Shown here: positions 26,780-36,576 of the stretch, in pieces
Numbering within the stretch: the first letter of the stretch is position 1
How the letters are laid out: each line of letters opens with the position of its first letter
Source of the DNA: Vibrio intestinalis
Lineage (GTDB): Bacteria > Pseudomonadota > Gammaproteobacteria > Enterobacterales > Vibrionaceae
Direction: 5' to 3'
Assembly: GCF_025195085.2 (NCBI RefSeq)
Contig: NZ_JANAVY020000006.1
Coordinates: 62,001-126,000, forward strand
Length of the DNA stretch: 64,000 nucleotides
Program-made: the position numbers and the translations under genes
Notes under the pieces: generated by a model
Seen by the model: only the letters and a program-made list of their open reading frames with translations
What the model was told of the DNA's origin: nothing
Database searches by the model: none

Positions 26780-26854
26780 ATGAACTAACTGATTGGTTAA
26801 TAGCTCACTGTGTTTCTCCTCTTACTAGCCCAGAATTTAAAAAGCCCCATAAAG

Positions 26855-26883
26855 AAAAACCTCAGCACTTGGCCGAGGTTTTT
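26855..26883. terminator. Bidirectional hairpin terminator
   Basis: AAAAACCTC (26855-26863) pairs with GAGGTTTTT (26875-26883), with A and T runs suited to both converging genes. Confidence 0.85.
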
Positions 26884-26905
26884 GCTTAGATTCCAATAAA
26901 TTGAA

Positions 26906-27799
26906 TTACTCATCCATCGGTAAGTCAGCGACTTGCTGCAAGCTGTAAGCCGTTACTGGATCAATACCTTTCACCAACTCTTCGACTTGCTTGATTGCAT
27001 CCACTGAACTGCTCGCCTTACGGTAGCTTAAGTAAATTGGGCGAATCCAATCTTCTACCCCTTCTACTTTATGAAGTTGACCACTGGCAAGGAACGGCTC
27101 TACCAACGACGCCGGTAGATAAGCGCTGCCGCCTTTTTCTAAAATAAAGTCTAATGCGATACGAGCCGTGGATGTACGTAAATAAGGCGCAGGTACTTTT
27201 GAATGGCGATCTGCGTGCTCAGAGGCAAACTTAGTGCCCCAATCAACATACACGTATTTATCTTCAAAAACGGTTTCTAGAGTGCTTGGCTCAGTGGACA
27301 CCATCAATAGCACCACGTCGGCCACTTTCTTGCAGTTAAGCTCGTCGGCTTTGATTTGGTCAAACGCGAATGCCATATCTAACGTGCGCTCTTGTAAGCT
27401 ACGAACTAATGCTTCACGTCCCATCACTTCGGCCATGAAACCGTAGCCGCCAAACGCGTCGGTTGTCATGCTCAAACAGTTTTGTAAGTAAGCATCCCAC
27501 ACGTTCGGCGTTCCGCCCATCGTCAATTGCAGGGCTTTACCACTCTCTAGGGATAGTTCTAATTTGGCTTGTTGTAGTGTCGTCACCATCACTTCGGCAT
27601 AACTGACTAAGCGCTCGCCCGATGAAGTTAGTTTGATGTTGTTACGATCACGAATAAATAGCTGAGTATCAAAGTAGCTTTCTAGCTGTTTAATACGGGC
27701 ACTCACCGCCGCTTGGGTAATGTAAAGGTTCTCTGCTGCGCGGCCAAAGTGGCGCACGTTAGCCAGCTCTAAAAATGTTTTAAAGACTTTTACGTCCAT
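26906..27799 (-). CDS. hdfR: LysR-family regulator HdfR
   Basis: A 297-aa LysR protein matching HdfR, which in E. coli represses the flagellar master operon flhDC. The N-terminal helix-turn-helix reads MDVKVFKTFLELANVRHFGR, the HdfR-type start with strong family resemblance, and the effector domain follows. The assignment is supported by synteny: it is divergent from maoP, as in E. coli where hdfR and maoP (yifE) are neighbours. Vibrios lack flhDC, so its target here must differ. Confidence 0.85.
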   Translation of the reverse strand: MDVKVFKTFLELANVRHFGRAAENLYITQAAVSARIKQLESYFDTQLFIRDRNNIKLTSSGERLVSYAEVMVTTLQQAKLELSLESGKALQLTMGGTPNVWDAYLQNCLSMTTDAFGGYGFMAEVMGREALVRSLQERTLDMAFAFDQIKADELNCKKVADVVLLMVSTEPSTLETVFEDKYVYVDWGTKFASEHADRHSKVPAPYLRTSTARIALDFILEKGGSAYLPASLVEPFLASGQLHKVEGVEDWIRPIYLSYRKASSSVDAIKQVEELVKGIDPVTAYSLQQVADLPMDE

Positions 27800-28045
27800 T
27801 TTTGATCCTCAGGAAATTGCTGCCCTAAATTAGCAAACAAAGCAATTATTACGAAAGAGAGAAAGTCGAAACTGTTATCTAAACGTAACAAAAAGCACTA
27901 ATAGTAAAGACAAAAATGTTTTGTTTTTCTTTTGCTAACTTTACGCCTAATTTTCGCCTTATACCAATGCTACCGCTCAAGCAGGTGCAGAAAGCGCGAA
28001 AGCATGGGTTGTAATCCATCACTATACCATTTGAGGTTTATGAAA

Positions 28046-28402
28046 ATGTCTGACACCGAATTTCGTCATGGCAAAAAACGTTTCTACGACAACACTAAGT
28101 TCCCACGTGGCTTCGCTAAATCTGGTGACTTTACTCTTGCCGAAGAAGAACTCCTAACACTTTACGGCGACACGATGCTTGGCCTAGAGACTGGCGAACT
28201 TTCTCCTACAAACTCTGAAGAGAAGCACTTCGTTAAAGTTATTGAAAACCCAGGCAAAGCGAAAACCAAACTTGAGCGCACATGGCTAAAATACGTTCAG
28301 TTAGCGCGTGGCCGCAAACGCTTTCATACCTTGAATGGTCGTAACAAACCAGAAACATCAGATGATTACTCAGAAGATGTAAGTTTGGTTGAAGAAGACT
28401 AA
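28046..28402 (+). CDS. maoP: MaoP (DUF413) macrodomain Ori organisation protein
   Basis: A 118-aa DUF413 protein homologous to E. coli MaoP (YifE), which with the maoS site organises the Ori macrodomain of the chromosome. Diagnostic segments are FPRGFAKSGDFT near the N-terminus and the later GRKRFHTL. The ATG at 28046 lies nine bases after GAGG and gives MSDTEFRHG; an ATG two codons upstream is possible but too close to the ribosome site. It is divergent from hdfR, matching the conserved gene pair. The C-terminal tail is acidic. Confidence 0.9.
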   Translation: MSDTEFRHGKKRFYDNTKFPRGFAKSGDFTLAEEELLTLYGDTMLGLETGELSPTNSEEKHFVKVIENPGKAKTKLERTWLKYVQLARGRKRFHTLNGRNKPETSDDYSEDVSLVEED

Positions 28403-28452
28403 ACGTCCGAATTTCTGAAACGCCTACTCTCCACAGCTAGGTCATTCACACT

Positions 28453-28489
28453 CAAAGCCCCTTCCTCTTGGTTGGGGCTTTTGTTTTTT
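28453..28489 (+). terminator. Rho-independent terminator after maoP
   Basis: CAAAGCCCC (28453-28461) pairs with GGGGCTTTTG (28474-28483; one G-T pair allowed) and leads into a T-run. Confidence 0.8.
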
Positions 28490-28533
28490 GATCCGAGTGA
28501 CCAATACTCTCTCGTCAGCCAACATTGACATAA

Positions 28534-28579
28534 TTTGACTATCAAACTAAATTAACAATCAAATACTTTGATAATCAAA
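28534..28579. promoter_or_regulatory. Cluster of three TTTGAT-type palindromes, candidate MarR operators
   Basis: TTTGACTATCAAA (28534-28546), ATCAAA-TAC-TTTGAT (28558-28572) and the perfect TTTGATAATCAAA (28567-28579) lie just upstream of the cation exporter. The outer two sites are 33 bp apart, three DNA turns. Such palindromes are typical MarR-family operators, and a MarR gene is the second gene of the operon. Control by that protein is inference. Confidence 0.55.
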
Positions 28580-28589
28580 CAATATTATT

Positions 28590-29540
28590 ATGACAGCTCA
28601 ACCTGTAACCTCTTCTCATAGCCATGACTTTACGCCTCACAACCATCAAGGTGAGCGTCGTACTTGGTATGTTTTAATACTGACCCTATCAGCAATGTTT
28701 GCCGAGATCATCGCCGGCACTCTGTTTGGCTCAATGGCCTTACTTGCTGATGGCTGGCATATGGGCACTCACGCGGCCGCCTTCTGTATCACGCTGTTTG
28801 CCTATCGTTACGCGAAAAAGCATGCCCAAAGCGGAAAATATTCATTTGGCGCTGGCAAAGTGAGCGTTTTAGGCGGTTTTACAAGCGCAATTGCACTGGG
28901 AATTGTGGCCATCGCGATGTTTGTAGAATCGATCCATCGCTTGTTTAACCCTGAGACCATCCAATTTAATGAAGCAATCATGGTGGCCATTCTGGGTTTA
29001 ACCGTGAATGTGGCCAGCATTTTCCTTCTTCATGACGATCACCATCATCACCACCATGGACATGACCATCATGACCACCACCGTCACCACGATCACAACC
29101 TAAAAGCCGCTTACATGCATGTTTTGGCTGATACGCTTACCTCTGTATTAGCTATCGTAGCGCTGTTTGTAGGCAAATACCTTGGTTGGCATTGGCTTGA
29201 TGCCGCTATGGGTATTGTCGGTGGCTTAGTGATTGGTAAATGGACATGGGGCTTATTACAACAGACCGCGCCTGTCTTGCTAGATGCCAGCATTGGCGAC
29301 GACTACCAACAGCAAATTGAAACCGAGCTGAGCCCTTTTGCTCAGGTAACCGACCTGCACATTTGGAAAATCAGTGCCGATCACTTTGCCGCAGTCATCT
29401 CGATAAAAGATCAATCCAATAAAAGCCTTAAGGACTATCAACATTTACTAGCAAAGTTTGATAAAATCAGTCACCTAACGATTGAACTGCAGCCGAATGA
29501 CGATGAAAGAGCTAGAGAACCTAAACCAATTACTGACTGA
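28590..29540 (+). CDS. Cation diffusion facilitator with His-rich loop (DmeF-like)
   Basis: A 316-aa inner-membrane CDF exporter, a proton antiporter for divalent metals such as Zn, Co or Ni. About six membrane helices are seen; the metal-site residues are in LLADGWHMGTH (TM2) and HVLADTLTSV (TM5). Between TM4 and TM5 lies a loop of about 24 residues that is almost all His and Asp, and the N-terminus has HSHDFTPHNH, both expected to bind metal. The length and loop resemble DmeF. No clear ribosome site precedes the ATG. Its 3' end overlaps the MarR gene by about 38 bases. Confidence 0.9.
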   Translation: MTAQPVTSSHSHDFTPHNHQGERRTWYVLILTLSAMFAEIIAGTLFGSMALLADGWHMGTHAAAFCITLFAYRYAKKHAQSGKYSFGAGKVSVLGGFTSAIALGIVAIAMFVESIHRLFNPETIQFNEAIMVAILGLTVNVASIFLLHDDHHHHHHGHDHHDHHRHHDHNLKAAYMHVLADTLTSVLAIVALFVGKYLGWHWLDAAMGIVGGLVIGKWTWGLLQQTAPVLLDASIGDDYQQQIETELSPFAQVTDLHIWKISADHFAAVISIKDQSNKSLKDYQHLLAKFDKISHLTIELQPNDDERAREPKPITD

Positions 29541-29919
29541 GTTTTATGACAAGATGGCCTCGTGGGAGCAATCTGTCGTAAAAGGAACCGGTTATTCGTT
29601 GGCGCAGATTCATACCATCGAAGTACTGGGTAACCATGGCGTGCTTAGAATGAAAGAGCTAGCAGAAAAGCTAGCTATCACGACAGGCACGCTGACTGTT
29701 CAAGTCGACAAATTAGTCAAAGCGGGGCTTATTGACCGCTGCGCCCACCCTGACGATCGCCGCGCTATCGTGGTTAAGCTTACCGCTGAAGGTTTAGAGC
29801 TGCACAAACATCACCACCAATTGCACCTCGATTTGGTTCGCGACCTTACTCGCCATATTGACGACAATGAGCAGGCTCAATTGGTGCAGTGTTTACAAAA
29901 ACTAAATCGTGAGTTTTAA
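29503..29919 (+). CDS. MarR-family regulator
   Basis: A 138-aa MarR-type winged-helix protein. The recognition region is MKELAEKLAITTGTLTVQVD and the wing contains DDRRAIVVKLT, both standard. The ATG at 29503 gives the expected family N-terminus; another ATG two codons upstream is possible. It overlaps the 3' end of the CDF exporter, so the two are co-transcribed, and it probably autoregulates the operon through the TTTGAT palindromes upstream. A His-rich patch (HKHHHQLH) in the dimerisation helix might bind metal. Confidence 0.88.
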   Translation: MKELENLNQLLTEFYDKMASWEQSVVKGTGYSLAQIHTIEVLGNHGVLRMKELAEKLAITTGTLTVQVDKLVKAGLIDRCAHPDDRRAIVVKLTAEGLELHKHHHQLHLDLVRDLTRHIDDNEQAQLVQCLQKLNREF

Positions 29920-30285
29920 CCATTTAAATTAATGATTTTTAAACGGTTTTTTACCCTTTACTAGCCTCTAAAATTTGAATCATTCTGCTTATCACCTCGA
30001 CAAAATATATTTGTTAGACACTGAATGCTTTTTGTCCGTTAATGCGCCCAACACGTAGTAGCACCCTAAATACGCACTGGCTATAAATACTTAAATAAAA
30101 CAATAAATTAAGACCAATAGCCAACACCATAAAGCCTCTGTTACCCCATAAATAAGTGAATGGAAATCAAGCGATCAAAAATCGTGGGCTAAAATGATCA
30201 TGATGTATTTAGGCACGTAAAACCTACATCACGTGCTAGGTGTGAATCAGGCCAATGGCGGATTCACGTTTTTCTCGCCAATCTT
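29920..30285 (+). other. Long leader/promoter region of speA
   Basis: These 366 bases precede the arginine decarboxylase. The last 75 hold two stem-loops (annotated separately). Very short frames exist, for example ATG at 30194 ending TAA at 30218-30220, but none has a convincing ribosome site. No gene is called. Confidence 0.4.
30213..30273 (+). promoter_or_regulatory. Tandem hairpins, the second terminator-like, just before speA
   Basis: Hairpin 1 pairs GCACGT (30213-30218) with ACGTGC (30231-30236). A competing pairing ACCTA (30222-30226) with TAGGT (30237-30241) overlaps it. Hairpin 2 pairs GTGAATC (30242-30248) with GATTCAC (30261-30267), has an inner GCC/GGC stem, and is followed by five T residues ending 12 bp before the speA GTG. 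This has the form of an attenuator or translation-control element. Function is inference. Confidence 0.5.
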
Positions 30286-32208
30286 GTGAGATTAGATGTG
30301 GAAAAAACAACCAAATTAGATCGCGTTCGCGCTGACTACAACGTTCATTACTGGAGCCAAGGTTTCTACGGTATCGATAACCAAGGCGAAGTTTACGTTT
30401 CTCCAACTTACGAAAAAACGCACCAAATCCCCCTGAGCAATATTGTGTCTCAGCTAGAGCAAAAGCAGCTAAACCTGCCGGTACTAGTGCGTTTCCCACA
30501 AATATTGCACCAACGTGTGCACGGTATTTGCCAAGCTTTTAACCAAGCGATTGAAGAATACCAATACCCGAATAATTACCTGTTGGTTTACCCAATTAAA
30601 GTGAACCAGCAGAAAGAAGTAGTAGATGAAATTTTAGCGAGCCAAGCCAGCCTAGAAACAAAACAACTCGGCCTAGAAGCAGGCAGTAAGCCAGAGCTTC
30701 TTGCAGTGTTGGCACTGGCGCAAAAAGCCAGCTCAGTGATCGTATGTAACGGCTACAAAGACCGTGAATACGTTCGCCTTGCGCTTATTGGTGAAAAACT
30801 AGGCCATAAAGTATTCATCGTTTTAGAGAAGCTCTCTGAACTTGATTTGGTACTGAAAGAAGCGAAAAGCCTCGGCGTTAAACCGCGCTTAGGTTTGCGT
30901 ATTCGCCTTGCATCACAAGGCGCTGGTAAGTGGCAAGCGAGTGGTGGTGAAAAATCTAAGTTTGGTTTGTCTGCCTCTCAAGTGCTGACAGTTATTGAGC
31001 GTCTGAAACAAGAAGACCAGCTTGATGCGATGCAATTGGTGCACTTCCACCTTGGTTCGCAAATGGCCAACATTCGCGATATTCGCAATGGGGTGAACGA
31101 GTCAGCTCGTTTCTACTGCGAACTACGTGAGATGGGCGCGAAAATCAACTTCTTCGATATCGGTGGCGGCTTAGCTGTCGACTACGATGGTACGCGCAGC
31201 CAATCATCCAACTCGATGAACTATGGCCTAATTGAATACGCGCGCAACATCGTTTCAACCGTTGGTGACGTTTGCCAAGCGTATGGGCAGCCAATGCCGG
31301 TGATCATTTCTGAATCAGGTCGCTCATTAACGGCTCATCATGCGGTGTTGATCACCAACGTGATTGGTACAGAAGCGTATCATCCGGAAGAAGTAAGCGA
31401 ACTTGAAAGTGATGCACCAACGCTACTTCAAAATATGTGGCGTAACTGGCAGACACTGCTTGATGGCAGTGATGCTCGTGCATTAATTGAAATTTACAAC
31501 GATACCCAAAGTGACTTGGCTGAAGTGCACTCTCAGTTTGCAACGGGCGTTCTAAACCTGCAGCAACGCGCTTGGGCAGAGCAGCTATCTCTACGTATTT
31601 ACTTTGAGTTAAGCCGTGCAATGAGCACAAAGAACCGCTTCCACCGCCCAATTCTTGATGAATTAAACGAGCGTTTGGCAGATAAGTTCTTTGTTAACTT
31701 CTCATTGTTCCAATCTTTACCAGATGCGTGGGGCATTGATCAGGTATTCCCTGTTCTACCACTTTCTGGTTTGGATGAGCTAGAAGACCGCCGCGCAGTA
31801 ATGCTAGACATCACCTGTGATTCAGACGGTGCGGTAGAGCAGTATGTAGAAGGCCAAGGTATTGAAACCACCTTACCGGTACCCGCTTGGAACAAAGATA
31901 AGCCATACCTAATGGGCTTTTTCTTAGTGGGTGCTTACCAAGAAATCTTGGGCGACATGCACAACTTGTTTGGTGATACACACAGCGCTGTGGTGTCGGT
32001 TAACGAGCAAGGTGAAGCCATTATTGAACGCATTGACCAAGGCGATTCAGTAGAAGATATGATGCGCTACGTGCACATCGATGTAGATAAGATTCGCGAT
32101 AACTACCGCGAGCTGGTTAACCTACGTGTTGACCAACAAGAACAACAACAAGTGCTTCAAGAACTCGAACAAGGTCTTTGCGGCTACACCTATTTAGAGG
32201 ATTTCTAA
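30286..32208 (+). CDS. speA: Biosynthetic arginine decarboxylase
   Basis: A 640-aa PLP enzyme of the alanine-racemase fold family that converts arginine to agmatine, the first step of the arginine route to putrescine. The PLP lysine is Lys105 in [13 protein letters not shown]; the phosphate-binding [11 protein letters not shown] and the later CDSDG active-site motif are present. The length is close to E. coli SpeA (658). Start: GTG at 30286, giving [14 protein letters not shown]; another GTG lies at 30298. No obvious ribosome site precedes it, consistent with the structured leader. It is immediately followed by speB with no gap. Confidence 0.95.
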   Translation: MRLDVEKTTKLDRVRADYNVHYWSQGFYGIDNQGEVYVSPTYEKTHQIPLSNIVSQLEQKQLNLPVLVRFPQILHQRVHGICQAFNQAIEEYQYPNNYLLVYPIKVNQQKEVVDEILASQASLETKQLGLEAGSKPELLAVLALAQKASSVIVCNGYKDREYVRLALIGEKLGHKVFIVLEKLSELDLVLKEAKSLGVKPRLGLRIRLASQGAGKWQASGGEKSKFGLSASQVLTVIERLKQEDQLDAMQLVHFHLGSQMANIRDIRNGVNESARFYCELREMGAKINFFDIGGGLAVDYDGTRSQSSNSMNYGLIEYARNIVSTVGDVCQAYGQPMPVIISESGRSLTAHHAVLITNVIGTEAYHPEEVSELESDAPTLLQNMWRNWQTLLDGSDARALIEIYNDTQSDLAEVHSQFATGVLNLQQRAWAEQLSLRIYFELSRAMSTKNRFHRPILDELNERLADKFFVNFSLFQSLPDAWGIDQVFPVLPLSGLDELEDRRAVMLDITCDSDGAVEQYVEGQGIETTLPVPAWNKDKPYLMGFFLVGAYQEILGDMHNLFGDTHSAVVSVNEQGEAIIERIDQGDSVEDMMRYVHIDVDKIRDNYRELVNLRVDQQEQQQVLQELEQGLCGYTYLEDF

Positions 32209-33141
32209 ATGAATGATTTGTTTGATAAAACTGATTATTCACTGTATTCAAACTCAATGAGTTTTATGCGCCAACCGTATCTACGCAACCCAATCGGCAG
32301 TGATGCCGATTTGGTGGTACTGGGTGTGCCACTTGATATGGCAACATCTGGTCGCCCGGGCGCTCGCATGGGCCCTGATGCGATTCGTCGTGCGTCAGTT
32401 AATCTTGCGTGGGAAGGCAAAAAATTCCCTTGGGATTTCAACCTATTTGATCGCGTTAAGATGATTGATGCCGGTGACTTAGTGTTTGATTGCGGCGACG
32501 CAGAAGACTTCACTTACCGCCTTGAAAAAGCAACCGGTGAGATTCTGAAAAACGGCAAAACCATGTTTGCACTAGGGGGTGACCACTTTATCACTCTACC
32601 TATTTTGCGTGCATACGCGAAGCATTATGGTGAAATGGCACTGGTTCACTTCGACGCACACACCGATACCTATGCTAACGGCAGTGCATACGACCACGGA
32701 ACCATGTTCTACCATGCGCCAAACGAAGGCCTAATTTCACCAAAGCATTCGGTGCAAATCGGTATTCGTACTGAGTATGAACAGCAAAATCATGGCTTCA
32801 ATGTGATCAACGCAATGCAAGCTAATGATTTAACCGCTGATGAAATTGTTGCGCAAGTACGTGCGACTGTGGGTGATAAGCCTGTCTACGTAACGTTTGA
32901 TATTGACTGCCTAGATCCAGCTTTTGCTCCGGGTACAGGTACACCTGTATGTGGTGGTTTGAACTCAGACAAAGTGCTCAAAATCCTGCGCGGGTTTGCT
33001 GGCATGAACATCGTGGGCATGGACGTAGTAGAGGTATCACCTCCGTACGATCATAGCGACATGACTGCTTTAGCTGGTGCAACCGTTGCACTAGAGCTGA
33101 TGTACGCATGGGCATCTAACAAAACAGATAAAGACGCTTAA
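32209..33141 (+). CDS. speB: Agmatinase
   Basis: A 310-aa ureohydrolase that splits agmatine to putrescine and urea. All binuclear manganese motifs are present: [18 protein letters not shown] and [16 protein letters not shown]. It begins at the base after the speA stop codon, so the two are translationally linked and form the complete arginine-to-putrescine pathway. Putrescine feeds spermidine and norspermidine, which influence Vibrio biofilm behaviour. A terminator follows. Confidence 0.95.
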   Translation: MNDLFDKTDYSLYSNSMSFMRQPYLRNPIGSDADLVVLGVPLDMATSGRPGARMGPDAIRRASVNLAWEGKKFPWDFNLFDRVKMIDAGDLVFDCGDAEDFTYRLEKATGEILKNGKTMFALGGDHFITLPILRAYAKHYGEMALVHFDAHTDTYANGSAYDHGTMFYHAPNEGLISPKHSVQIGIRTEYEQQNHGFNVINAMQANDLTADEIVAQVRATVGDKPVYVTFDIDCLDPAFAPGTGTPVCGGLNSDKVLKILRGFAGMNIVGMDVVEVSPPYDHSDMTALAGATVALELMYAWASNKTDKDA

Positions 33142-33164
33142 GCATTCATTTAAAGCGTAAAAAC

Positions 33165-33194
33165 AAAAATCCCCGCACTTTGGCGGGGATTTTT
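33165..33194. terminator. Strong hairpin terminator
   Basis: AAAAATCCCCGC (33165-33176) pairs with GCGGGGATTTTT (33183-33194). It separates speB from the converging yibL and can work on both strands. Confidence 0.9.
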
Positions 33195-33230
33195 ATATTC
33201 GTAGCGAGAATCGCTCAACAAAATTCTTGA

Positions 33231-33587
33231 TTAGAATTTCTTCGGAGCAAAACCTGTCATCACATCCAGACGCAGCTCTTTACCAATTTTCGTCATTGGG
33301 TGAACCACAACTAGACCCTTCACTGACTTTTTAAGCTTACCCATATCCGCTTGTTCTGCTTTCGTAATCTCGCGAGAAAAAGGCATATCTAGCAAGCTTT
33401 TACGTTCTTTATTCAGTTCGTAGCTTTGCTTATGATTAAGCTGAGAAACCTTTTTAGTGATCTTGTCGATTTCATCAGTGAACTTAGTAATCATCTCTTG
33501 ATCACCACGAGATTTGGCGGCATCCAACTTACGGCGACAAGTATCTAAACGGTTATTTAGCTGCTGAATTTCTTTTTTGATGCTCAT
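33231..33587 (-). CDS. YibL-family ribosome-associated protein
   Basis: A 118-aa basic protein homologous to E. coli YibL, found with ribosomes. The N-terminal two thirds are a charged coiled coil; the C-terminal block AEQADMGKLKKSVKGLVVVH is nearly identical to YibL and diagnostic. The ATG at 33587 is preferred to a TTG three codons upstream. It is divergent from the DUF4344 peptidase gene. The cellular role of YibL is not settled. Confidence 0.88.
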   Translation of the reverse strand: MSIKKEIQQLNNRLDTCRRKLDAAKSRGDQEMITKFTDEIDKITKKVSQLNHKQSYELNKERKSLLDMPFSREITKAEQADMGKLKKSVKGLVVVHPMTKIGKELRLDVMTGFAPKKF

Positions 33588-33729
33588 GATAATCAACTCT
33601 TAATTTGCTGTGGGCGCGGAGTATAGCATAGCCAATGTTGTCGCCCTATAACAAAAAGCACTTTCCTCATTGGCGGGAAATTCCGCTACCCTGATAGAAT
33701 AAAACTGACGTGCTCCATAAGGAAATACC

Positions 33730-34509
33730 ATGCCAATACAACCATTACTGCTCAGTAGCTTAATTACCTTTTCATTATCGGCCTTCGCCAGCTCAGACAG
33801 TGTCATCATTAAGTATGCGTCTGGTGAAAACACCTCACAAAAAGAAGCCATTACAGCACTCAAGCAAAGTGGCGTGAATCAACTTCTGGTTGAGCTTGCC
33901 AATCAGCATTTTCCCTTTGATAACACTTTAACCATTCGATATGGCGGCGATGATGGCCCACTCTATGACCCTGAGAGTCACGTAGTACACATGCCCTACG
34001 AGTTTTACCAGCAAGCACTGAATTACTTTAAAGCCAATGACTATGAAAAAAAATACGATAAATCGGCCGAACTTGGCGCAATAGATACCATCTTGCACAC
34101 ACTGTTACATGAAGCTGGGCACGCCTATATCGCCGATCAAGATATTCCGATTCTCGGTAAAGAGGAAGATGCCGTCGATAACTTTGCGGCAGTGATGATG
34201 ATTGAATACGTCGAAGATGGTGATGATGCCGCCATCAGCGCCGCGGATATGTTCGCCTTCGAATCTGACGACAGACCTGATTACTACGATTTCGGTGAGT
34301 ACATCGATGAACACAGCTTTGATTTACAACGCTATTTTTCTACTTTGTGTTTGGTGTACGGAAGTAACCCAGAAAAACACAGCGACCTACTCGATGAAGT
34401 TGAAAATGACTACTTAAGCGACCGAAAAGAATTCTGCGAATTCCAGTACCCTTCGATTAGTCAAAGCTGGCACAACTATTTGCCCCCTCAAAAACAAACA
34501 AACGATTAA
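33730..34509 (+). CDS. Exported DUF4344 putative metallopeptidase
   Basis: A 259-aa protein with a signal peptide (about residues 1-21, ending SAFAS) and a zinc-binding helix TLLHEAGHAYI (HExxH, around residue 130). The overall pattern, including VDNFAAVMMIEYVE after the helix, where Asp/Glu could be the third ligand, matches the DUF4344 gluzincin-like family. The C-terminal half is unusually acidic. It probably acts in the periplasm or outside the cell; the substrate is unknown. AAGGAA precedes the ATG. Confidence 0.85.
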   Translation: MPIQPLLLSSLITFSLSAFASSDSVIIKYASGENTSQKEAITALKQSGVNQLLVELANQHFPFDNTLTIRYGGDDGPLYDPESHVVHMPYEFYQQALNYFKANDYEKKYDKSAELGAIDTILHTLLHEAGHAYIADQDIPILGKEEDAVDNFAAVMMIEYVEDGDDAAISAADMFAFESDDRPDYYDFGEYIDEHSFDLQRYFSTLCLVYGSNPEKHSDLLDEVENDYLSDRKEFCEFQYPSISQSWHNYLPPQKQTND

Positions 34510-34716
34510 CAACTCATCCTCCTCACGTTCAGCCGTTTCACATTACATCGCGGCTGAACCTAGTGCACATATAGATATTTCTTCTCAATAATTAATGATT
34601 CTTCTATCAAGTTTCACAGTAATCGGCCGCTAACGTTGTTAACATCCCGGTTAATCATTGAAAATGGTTAGTTACATATTCTAATAAAATTGAAGTAAAT
34701 CAGTGCAGGAATTGTT

Positions 34717-36378
34717 ATGAGTCTATCTATTAGAAATCGTTTGTATGTCCTTTCTATAATCCCCTTGTTGTTGATGGCCATTGGTATGATGAGCGTGTCT
34801 TACATCAAGACCACAGAGCTTACCGAGCAACAAATTGAAGCAACTCGTACCAACATGATGGCGATGAAGCAGCAAGAGCTGAAAGCCTATATCCAAATGG
34901 CTAAATCCTCTGTTCAGCCATTTTTAGATCGTGGTGCATCTCTAGAGGAAGCATTACCAACGCTTAAAGGGTTGGAATACGGTGAATCGGGTTATGTGTT
35001 TGCTTACGATTCAAAAGGCGTACGTATCGCAATAGGTCAAGGCACTGATGGGATAGGTAAAAATTACTACAACCTTCAAGATAAACAGGGCAACTACCTG
35101 ATTCAAGATCTGATCAAAAACGCCAAGTTAGATAAGTTCACGACCTACTATTTCCCGAAACCGGGCGAAAGTATCGCGCTGCCTAAACTGAGCTACTCCG
35201 TTTACATTCCTGAGTGGGATTTGGTGATCGGTACTGGTTTTTATACTGACGATATCGACGCGGTGATTGCCGAAATGGAGTCGAACTCAAACCAAGCGCT
35301 TCAAGGCTCGATTACTGCGATTGTTATTTTCTGTTTAGTTATCGCTGTACTTGTGGCGGCATTTGCTATTGCAGTGAACCGCACCATTATGGGGCCACTG
35401 GAGCAATTTGATCGCTCGATCAGTTCATTCGCAAGCGGTGATGCCGATCTTACCGCGCGTATGGAAAACTTCCGCGCGCCAGAATACGCTCGCCTAAGTG
35501 AAAACTTTAACGCCTTTGTCGCAAGCCTACAAAACATCATCCGCAGTGTTACGGATGTTGGCCAGCAAGTTGTTGAAGAAACCACTCACATGTCATCTCG
35601 CGCAGCACGCGTTGATGAATTAGCAACAGGTCAACGTGAAGAGACAGAACAAGTCGCGACGGCCATGACAGAAATGACCACTACTGCGCAAGAGATTTCG
35701 AGCAACGCTAGCCAAGCAGCAGACAGTGCCAAAGAAGCCGACGACAATGCCAAAGAAGCGCAGCAAATCGTTAACGCGGCAGCGCAGTCTGTTGAGGAAC
35801 TTGCAGGCGAAGTATCACAAGCGAACGAGGTTATTTCCCGCCTTGAAGGTGATGTACAAAACATTTCCTCTTCACTGGAAGTTATTCAAGATATTGCCGA
35901 GCAAACCAACTTACTTGCACTTAATGCCGCTATCGAGGCAGCTCGTGCAGGTGAGCAAGGTCGAGGCTTTGCAGTCGTAGCTGACGAAGTACGCAAGCTA
36001 GCAAGCCGTACTCAAGAAAGCACGGGTGAAATTCACACCATGATCGAGCAACTTAAAGCAGCCTCGGATGCGGCAGTAAAAGCGATGGACTCAAGCCAAT
36101 CTCGCTCTACTCATACCGTAAGTGAAGCGAATGCAGCAGCGGAAGCGCTAGTGAAGATTCAACAATCTATCGATACCATCATGGATATGAACTCGTTGAT
36201 CGCAACCGCAACTGAAGAACAAAGCATTGTTGGCCAAGAGATCTCGCAGCGTATCGTGGTTATTTCAGACCAAAGCTCGCAATCTGCGGCCCTGGCAAAC
36301 GAAAACCGCAATGGCAGCCAAAACCTTAATGGCCGTGCCAATGAGCTATACGGCCTAGTGGATCGTTTTACAGTGTAA
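34717..36378 (+). CDS. Methyl-accepting chemotaxis protein with single-Cache sensor
   Basis: A 553-aa chemoreceptor. TM1 is at about residues 10-30; the periplasmic part (about 30-190) is an sCache_2-type domain with [18 protein letters not shown] and [21 protein letters not shown]2 is near 195-220, followed by HAMP and the signalling coil with tip [19 protein letters not shown]. sCache_2 domains bind small organic acids such as propionate or pyruvate in some receptors. It has no tethering pentapeptide. It is monocistronic with its own terminator. Confidence 0.93.
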   Translation: MSLSIRNRLYVLSIIPLLLMAIGMMSVSYIKTTELTEQQIEATRTNMMAMKQQELKAYIQMAKSSVQPFLDRGASLEEALPTLKGLEYGESGYVFAYDSKGVRIAIGQGTDGIGKNYYNLQDKQGNYLIQDLIKNAKLDKFTTYYFPKPGESIALPKLSYSVYIPEWDLVIGTGFYTDDIDAVIAEMESNSNQALQGSITAIVIFCLVIAVLVAAFAIAVNRTIMGPLEQFDRSISSFASGDADLTARMENFRAPEYARLSENFNAFVASLQNIIRSVTDVGQQVVEETTHMSSRAARVDELATGQREETEQVATAMTEMTTTAQEISSNASQAADSAKEADDNAKEAQQIVNAAAQSVEELAGEVSQANEVISRLEGDVQNISSSLEVIQDIAEQTNLLALNAAIEAARAGEQGRGFAVVADEVRKLASRTQESTGEIHTMIEQLKAASDAAVKAMDSSQSRSTHTVSEANAAAEALVKIQQSIDTIMDMNSLIATATEEQSIVGQEISQRIVVISDQSSQSAALANENRNGSQNLNGRANELYGLVDRFTV

Positions 36379-36410
36379 AACTCACGCATTAGACCATAGA
36401 TAAATCAACC

Positions 36411-36445
36411 AAAGAGCGACAGCACAGCTGCCGCTCTTTTTTTAT
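36411..36445 (+). terminator. Rho-independent terminator
   Basis: AAAGAGCG (36411-36418) pairs with CGCTCTTT (36432-36439) around an inner AGC/GCT stem, followed by T residues. Confidence 0.85.
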
Positions 36446-36536
36446 TCTCACTCCATCCTTCGATGCTTTGCTAGTTTAATTATTGATTAAACCTGCGGCC
36501 TACCGGCGATTTTTAATTGCTATCAACAATTTATTT

Positions 36537-36555
36537 ATTGATAATAATTACTATT
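36537..36555. promoter_or_regulatory. Fur box upstream of viuB
   Basis: ATTGATAATAATTACTATT matches the 19-bp Fur consensus (AATGATAATNATTATCATT) at 16 of 18 defined positions. It lies 22 bp before the viuB start, as expected for iron repression of the siderophore-iron operon. Confidence 0.8.
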
Positions 36556-36576
36556 AGCAATTTCATTTAAGGAAAA

